Virus record (IMG/VR): IMGVR_UViG_3300043465_000956
Coordinates: 1-58,100 of that record
DNA: 58,100 bases
Reading direction: 5' to 3' (one strand)
DNA from: a virus
The stretch's first letter is position 1. Each line of letters starts with the position of its first letter. This document shows, one piece after another, positions 53,415-58,100 of the stretch. The notes below the pieces were generated by a model. The model made no database searches and had not been told where the DNA came from. It saw only the letters and a list, made by a program, of their open reading frames with translations. A program made the translations under genes and the position numbers.

Positions 53415-53612
53415 CTAATACCAAAAATGTGATGGAACGACTGGTGCCCTATTATATACTGGACCACGATATCTTTTAATAGTTTCAAGAGATACTCTCT
53501 CATGAACAGCATTTTCTACTTGAATTTTATTCATCCAATAATCATGAGATGAAAATAAAGCTATGTACCTAGCAAGGAATATAACTCCTATTAAGTATAG
53601 GGTTGACTTCAT
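53415..53612 (-). CDS. Small membrane protein, 65 residues
   Basis: ATG 53612: MKSTLYLIGVIFLARYIAL gives one N-terminal hydrophobic helix, followed by a basic tail with RYRGPVYNRAPVVP. An upstream extension to 53675 overlaps the Gly-rich gene and looks artificial. No clear ribosome-binding site. Could be a small holin-like or fibre-locus membrane protein; no function assigned. Confidence 0.5.
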   Translation of the reverse strand: MKSTLYLIGVIFLARYIALFSSHDYWMNKIQVENAVHERVSLETIKRYRGPVYNRAPVVPSHFWY

Positions 53613-53616
53613 ACGC

Positions 53617-54237
53617 TTAAAATGCGTTGAAAAAGAATTTTGCCCCGGTCGATCCCGCAGGCGAAGTATATGCAAAATCGACTAGACCCGCCGCACCATC
53701 ACCCCCATTGAATGTTTTTGAACCGCCACCGCCGCCGCCACCTGCAAAAGTCCCATTAGTGTTAGCGGCACCGCCAGCACCGGCAAAAGGAGCCGACCCA
53801 CCGGCACCACCAGTATTACCGATTCTCCCGGCACCGGTCCCACCAGTCGTATTGGTAGTCCCACCAGATGCCGTCCCGCCCGCAGTTGTCGCAGCGCTTA
53901 GATGTATTCCCCTGGCACCACCATTCGCAGTATATGTGCCCCCTGCAACAGTACTCGCACCCCCAGCAGTGCCATCCGTTCCGTCATCGCCCCCAACTGC
54001 CACGCCTTTTGCACCACCGGCACCAACAACATACGCAATCGTATTTCCCGGCGTAACAGTCAGTGCCAACTTCTGGCAAAATCCACCACCTCCACCACCG
54101 CTCGCACCCTGACCGCCTCCCGCATCACCACCACCGCCGCCACCGCCGCCACCGCCCCACAAACTGATATTAACAGACGTAACACCAGCCGGGACCGTCC
54201 AGTTTCCTGACCCTGAACTATAGCTATCGGTCGGCAT
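53617..54237 (-). CDS. Glycine-rich fibre-tip adhesin-like protein
   Basis: Product of 206 residues. The N terminus (SSGSGNWTVPAGVTSVNISLWG) followed by long Gly runs (WGGGGGGGGGGDAGGGQG) and further GGxGGx blocks is typical of glycine-rich phage fibre-tip proteins, which form polyglycine-II sandwiches and bind receptors. It lies directly after the 1062-residue fibre gene, the usual place for a tip or adhesin. The plus-strand frame over it is a proline-rich shadow. Confidence 0.7.
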   Translation of the reverse strand: MPTDSYSSGSGNWTVPAGVTSVNISLWGGGGGGGGGGDAGGGQGASGGGGGGFCQKLALTVTPGNTIAYVVGAGGAKGVAVGGDDGTDGTAGGASTVAGGTYTANGGARGIHLSAATTAGGTASGGTTNTTGGTGAGRIGNTGGAGGSAPFAGAGGAANTNGTFAGGGGGGGSKTFNGGDGAAGLVDFAYTSPAGSTGAKFFFNAF

Positions 54238-54238
54238 A

Positions 54239-57200
54239 TCAAGTCCCTACATCTGTTGCTGCGAGATACATGATTGAACCATCCCAACGCCACGACACAA
54301 CCCTGAGATTAGTAGCGGCATCACCAACCCAGTTGGGTTCAGTGCCCATCCACTTTATCGTTCCGCCCGTGACTGCCCAAGTCGTAATGTCCTTGGACGC
54401 GCTGGCGTGTTGTTTAACGATCAAGGTGCCCGCAGAAGATCCCGTTGGCGGAGTGAACGTCACTTGTGAAGTGCCCAACGAAGCCAGTGAAGTTAGGGAC
54501 AGCGTCTGATGGTTGTTTAAGGTTAAGTCAATTGTCACCGCACCAGCAGCCGGTGTGCTCGTAGTCTCCGTGGTCTGATAAATCGTTTTAGTTGTTTTAA
54601 CCCCCGCCGTCGCTGTAAGCAATCCGGTGGCGGTAGAAGTACTCGACAGAGTCACCGCATCCGAGAACGTGAAGCCAGCAGAAGCACCGACTGCATCGAA
54701 GGTAATAGCCCCAGCAGAAGACACGGTGGTCGTATAGTAGTTACTCACATCGTAGCCCACTCGCAACTGTTCCGTCGTGCCGATGACGTGAGCAAATGCT
54801 GATATCGTTGTCCCCGTTCCGATGCCCAGCTTTCCGGCAGAGGTTAGCCGCATCTTTTCTGATGGAGATCCCGTCGATACATCCAGCCCCCAGACAAATG
54901 CAGTAGCGGCGGTCGTTGATTCTGCGTAAGCCCCAAACACACCCCTGACACCAACCGCTGTAGGAGAAGCGTCAGAAGAGTAGAACTCAATTTCTCCAAG
55001 AGGCTGATTTGCTAACACTGAATTATCTGTGTCGGTGAACCGCAATCTGTTTGTTGCTGTGCCAAGTCCAGTCGCCGCAGTATTTGTCCCCACCAACTGA
55101 AGGAGTCCATCTGTTGATACGACACTCCCGAGTGTAAGGGAGCCGTCAGATTGTAGCCTCATTCTGTTTGCGACGGTTTTTGTCAGGTCTGTGGCATCTG
55201 TAGTTGCCCACGTCCATTGAGTACCGTTCGACGTAGCTGTCCATGCGGCTGGGACTGTGCAAGTATAGTTCGCTTTGACGCCAGTGAACGCGGTCGCATT
55301 TTCATCATAACCGTATCCGTACATCCCAAGAAGCACGTCGCCTGATGCCGGGTAGAAAGGAGCCGCCGCTGTCCCTCTTGCACGTTGGCAAAGAAACTGA
55401 ACTCCATTTCCGGTAGTGTCATTGTAACACTTATACGTTTGGGAGAGTGCTGCCTCTACCTGATAGACAAGTGTAGAAGTAAATGTTTTAGTCCCAGCAA
55501 TCGTCTGCGTGCCTGTGCTTAGCAACCCCCTCGCCGTAGCTGACGCAGTGGGAATACTAAACGTGTGAGTTGTGCCGGTGCTCGTAATATCAAAGTCAGT
55601 ACCAGTTGATGCAACTGCAAATGTTTGGTTGCTGGATAAGGCGAGTGCGTTCAGAGTTCTTGTGAGAGGGACATAGGTTGAAGTTGCCGTTGCTGAAGTC
55701 AGATACGAGGAAAGGTCTTGATCCCCGGTGTTCGTTCCTGAGAGATTAGACCCAGCGATTGCTCCAACGACAGTCAGATTTCCATTACTCTGTAATGTCA
55801 TCCGATCAACCCATGTACCAGCAGAGTTCCAGTGACCAGTAAGATATGATCTAGTTGCTGTGCCTCCGGCTGAGCCGACCTCCAGCCCCATCTTAACGTC
55901 AGTGGTCGTAGGCTTGATTGAGTACCGTTCGAAATTAGTAGAAGATACCTCATTGGTATAGACATTAAGAACTATAGCACCTGCACTATTCTGACAATTG
56001 ATTGAGGTTCCGTAAAGATACGCCTGATTACCGACGTGAGACAAAACGCCGCCCGAAGCATTTGTCAGATAGAAGGTGTTGTTCACCGTCATATCAGACT
56101 GGCCAAGCTGGGTTGTCAGCGACATTCCTACTGTCGCACCCTCATACAGTCTTAGTAAAGAGCCAGCAGCCGAGGTGCCATGAATAAATACTTCACCACC
56201 ACCAGAAGAAGAACTACCTACTTCAAGGTCTCCCCCGTTATTTGCCGCCCCGGCAATCCTCATCGCAGAATTGGAAGTGACTACTCCTGTGAAAGCCCCA
56301 CCCGCAAGAGGCATATAAGTAGATGTGGCCGTTGCTGGAGTAAGGTAAGTAGAGGCGGCTGTAGCCGAGGTCAAGTACGAGGAAAGGTCTTGATCCCCGC
56401 TATTAGTCCCAGTGAGACCCAAATCAGTTTTGAGGGTCGCAAGTGTCTGAACTTCTGGGGCACCACTCAGAGCCGTCTTTCTATAGATGAGAGAACCCGT
56501 AGCCATATTCGCCATATCAGCAAGAGCGACTGCACCGGCTGCTATCGTTACCGCGAATGAACCTGTACCGGACCCGGTAACGTCCCCGGTGAGTGTAATT
56601 GTCTGATCACCGGAGTTCGTGCCCGTCAGTCCGAGATCAGTCTTCAACGTGGCAAGAGTCTGAACTTCTGGAACACCTGTCGCAGCGGTTTTGCGATAAA
56701 ATACTGTTCCAGTTGCCACATTCGCCATCTTGGCTAGAGTGACAGCCGCCGTCGTAATTGTCGCAGCATTCCCAACCGAAGTTACTTCTCCGGTCAAATT
56801 AGCATTCGTTGTCACATTACCAGCGGTTAGCCCTGAAGCAGTCCCAGTAAGGTTTGTAGCTACTCCACTCGATGGAGTTCCCAAGGCTCCACCATTTACA
56901 ATGATCGCCCCTGCTGAGCCTACAGCAATAGGAAGAGCAGCATAGACTCCAGAACCCATTCCGGTAATAGAGCCAACTGCGGGTGTGATCGTTATTGCGG
57001 AAGCGGCTGTAATCAGACCTTTCGCGTTGACCGTGACCTGTGATGCCTGAGTAGCTGAGCCGTATGTTCCGACATTGGAATTCACTGTTGCAAGCGTTAG
57101 TGCTGTAGCTCCAGTTGCATCACCGGTGTGCGTAGCATTCGTTACAAGGCCCGAATAAAGAGAGTTAACTGCATTATCGCCAGTATTGGTATTAGACAAA

Positions 57201-57427
57201 TTACTAGCTGAGATAGCCCCTGAAAAAGTCTTCGCCCCAGCGATAGTTTGAGTTCCAGTAGTAATCAGACCGCGAGCGGTCGCAGAGGCATCTGGAATAC
57301 TAAGTGTATGTACGCTACCAGAACTAGCAACTGAAAAGTCCGTACCGCTACTCGCAACCGCAAAAGTTTGGGCTTCACCAGTTAATCCATTTAGGGTCCT
57401 AGGACCACCATAATATTCAATACCCAT
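54239..57427 (-). CDS. Long tail fibre protein
   Basis: Product of 1062 residues, Thr/Ser/Ala/Gly-rich. Repeated segments are visible, for example LATLKTDLGLTGTNSGDQ (two copies) and SATARGLxxTGTQTIAGxKTF (two copies), plus SSYLTSATAxSTY repeats. This is the usual composition of trimeric fibres. The C terminus lacks a recognised endosialidase-type chaperone domain. Fibre genes lie upstream of the connector genes here, which is unusual order. Confidence 0.8.
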   Translation of the reverse strand: MGIEYYGGPRTLNGLTGEAQTFAVASSGTDFSVASSGSVHTLSIPDASATARGLITTGTQTIAGAKTFSGAISASNLSNTNTGDNAVNSLYSGLVTNATHTGDATGATALTLATVNSNVGTYGSATQASQVTVNAKGLITAASAITITPAVGSITGMGSGVYAALPIAVGSAGAIIVNGGALGTPSSGVATNLTGTASGLTAGNVTTNANLTGEVTSVGNAATITTAAVTLAKMANVATGTVFYRKTAATGVPEVQTLATLKTDLGLTGTNSGDQTITLTGDVTGSGTGSFAVTIAAGAVALADMANMATGSLIYRKTALSGAPEVQTLATLKTDLGLTGTNSGDQDLSSYLTSATAASTYLTPATATSTYMPLAGGAFTGVVTSNSAMRIAGAANNGGDLEVGSSSSGGGEVFIHGTSAAGSLLRLYEGATVGMSLTTQLGQSDMTVNNTFYLTNASGGVLSHVGNQAYLYGTSINCQNSAGAIVLNVYTNEVSSTNFERYSIKPTTTDVKMGLEVGSAGGTATRSYLTGHWNSAGTWVDRMTLQSNGNLTVVGAIAGSNLSGTNTGDQDLSSYLTSATATSTYVPLTRTLNALALSSNQTFAVASTGTDFDITSTGTTHTFSIPTASATARGLLSTGTQTIAGTKTFTSTLVYQVEAALSQTYKCYNDTTGNGVQFLCQRARGTAAAPFYPASGDVLLGMYGYGYDENATAFTGVKANYTCTVPAAWTATSNGTQWTWATTDATDLTKTVANRMRLQSDGSLTLGSVVSTDGLLQLVGTNTAATGLGTATNRLRFTDTDNSVLANQPLGEIEFYSSDASPTAVGVRGVFGAYAESTTAATAFVWGLDVSTGSPSEKMRLTSAGKLGIGTGTTISAFAHVIGTTEQLRVGYDVSNYYTTTVSSAGAITFDAVGASAGFTFSDAVTLSSTSTATGLLTATAGVKTTKTIYQTTETTSTPAAGAVTIDLTLNNHQTLSLTSLASLGTSQVTFTPPTGSSAGTLIVKQHASASKDITTWAVTGGTIKWMGTEPNWVGDAATNLRVVSWRWDGSIMYLAATDVGT

Positions 57428-57464
57428 TTATGCCTCCCACGAGCCGGATGCGAGTGTGCGATTA

Positions 57465-57481
57465 AAGGTCAGGATGACCTT
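57465..57481 (-). terminator. Hairpin at the stop of the 139-residue gene
   Basis: AAGGTCA and TGACCTT (7 bp) with a three-base loop, overlapping the stop codon at 57480-57482 and lying ahead of the fibre gene. No T-run follows; it may slightly separate expression of the two genes. Confidence 0.45.
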
Positions 57482-57899
57482 ATTGAACGGTCAGGATGCC
57501 GTTAGTAGGATCTAAGTCAACAGTCAGGGTTTCACCCGTTAATAGCGTAATCGAAGATCCATAATCCCACCATCCGATCAACTCATCATTTGTGGCAGTG
57601 TCATTATAAAGAGCGGCATATCTGAATGGTCCGATAGAACCACCAGCAGCAGTGAACACTACATCATCACCAATCAGCTTATACAGACCTGCGGTCTGAG
57701 CAGAAGTAGTGATAGTCACAGCCGTACCACCAGCAGTATAGCCATTGCCCGCTGAAATATCTGTAAGGTTAGCCTTAACTGTATTAGATGCTATTGGAGC
57801 AGAGTTAGTGAGCATGATCTTGAGAACATCTGCCCCGAGGTCGTGCTTTTTTTCGCTTAATGCTTCTACAAATGCAGAAATTTTGTTAAAAGTGGCCAT
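57480..57899 (-). CDS. Fibre-associated structural protein, 139 residues
   Basis: Begins MATFNKISAFVEALSEKKH, then IMLTNSAPIASNTVKANLTD and GNGYTAGG, a recurrent small phage protein found near fibre or structural genes. Beta-rich, Thr/Asn/Gly-rich. Ribosome-binding site GGAGAAATAATT precedes the ATG. Its exact virion location is unknown. Confidence 0.65.
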   Translation of the reverse strand: MATFNKISAFVEALSEKKHDLGADVLKIMLTNSAPIASNTVKANLTDISAGNGYTAGGTAVTITTSAQTAGLYKLIGDDVVFTAAGGSIGPFRYAALYNDTATNDELIGWWDYGSSITLLTGETLTVDLDPTNGILTVQ

Positions 57900-57938
57900 A
57901 ATTATTTCTCCTAATTGAATTTGTTTTAATTGACTTAC

Positions 57939-57956
57939 GGCTCAACTAGTTGAGCC
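57939..57956. other. 18-bp perfect palindrome
   Basis: GGCTCAACTAGTTGAGCC reads the same on both strands. It overlaps the stop of the partial gene at 57946. It might be a terminator-like hairpin or a protein-binding site; no function is shown. Confidence 0.4.
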
Positions 57957-58100
57957 CCGTAATTACATCGCCCGTACCAGTTGCAGACGACAATACTTTT
58001 GTATAGTGGACGGTGGTTCCATCGGTTCTTTTAATGATCAAATTACTTCCAGAAATTTCCCACTCCAGCATACTCAAAACTGCTGTCGCCAAGGTATGCT
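57946..58100 (-). CDS. C-terminal end of a small structural protein (partial)
   Basis: An open frame enters from the right edge and stops at TAG 57946-57948. The visible part includes VLSMLEWEISGSNLIIKR and VLSSATGTGDVITGLN, with the Ser/Thr/Gly composition of small virion proteins. The rest lies outside the window. Confidence 0.55.
   Translation of the reverse strand, partial: HTLATAVLSMLEWEISGSNLIIKRTDGTTVHYTKVLSSATGTGDVITGLN

Noticed and set aside
53627-54210. Plus-strand proline-rich open frames
   Set aside because: Antisense to the glycine-rich fibre-tip gene: glycine codons read as proline on the other strand. No ribosome-binding site and wrong direction for the block.

Overview
This window is a piece of a tailed double-stranded DNA bacteriophage genome (Caudoviricetes). 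Supporting this are a phage replication and nucleotide-metabolism module, a tape-measure protein of 1972 residues, a tail-tube-like protein, head-tail connector-like genes and tail fibres. Genes are tightly packed: starts and stops usually overlap as ATGA or TAATG, and no gap exceeds about 130 bases without a gene. No tRNA, rRNA, CRISPR array or insertion sequence was seen. The host cannot be named from the sequence. No sheath-like gene is visible next to the tube gene, so a long non-contractile (siphovirus-like) tail is the better guess, but a sheath gene outside the window would change that.

Plus strand, positions 2-25735. This is the early/metabolic arm, read left to right. It starts with a partial gene and an ATP-grasp protein, then class Ia ribonucleotide reductase (nrdA, a small gene between, nrdB), a PhoH-type ATPase and several small unknowns. 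Next come a RecA-like recombinase with a nuclease gene attached, a DnaB-type helicase carrying an intein with a LAGLIDADG endonuclease domain, a CHC2/TOPRIM primase, a dNMP kinase, a RecB/Cas4-like nuclease, a DnaQ-like exonuclease that seems to start at ATT, and a small sigma-like protein. Positions 16400-24809 hold a sugar cluster: two glycosyltransferase-like proteins, a nucleotidyltransferase, possible glycosyltransferase fragments, UDP-galactopyranose mutase and a methyltransferase. A free-standing homing endonuclease and a recombination pair (annealing-protein-like plus SSB-like) lie inside it.

Minus strand, positions 58100-25736. This is the structural arm, read right to left. It runs through fibre genes (139-residue fibre-associated protein, 1062-residue fibre, glycine-rich tip protein), small unknowns, repeat-rich and connector-like proteins, the tail tube, chaperone-like genes and the tape measure. 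Four large tail-tip or baseplate proteins follow (538, 1192, 554 and 1871 residues), the last with about 90 cysteines. The arm ends with a small Cys/His protein.

The two arms meet head-on at 25735/25736 with no spacer. The proteins on either side of that junction share an identical Cys/His spacing pattern. The most interesting points are the phage-encoded galactofuranose/glycosylation cluster, the shared Cys/His module, the ATT and possible ATA start codons, the intein in the helicase P-loop, and the giant cysteine-rich tail protein.
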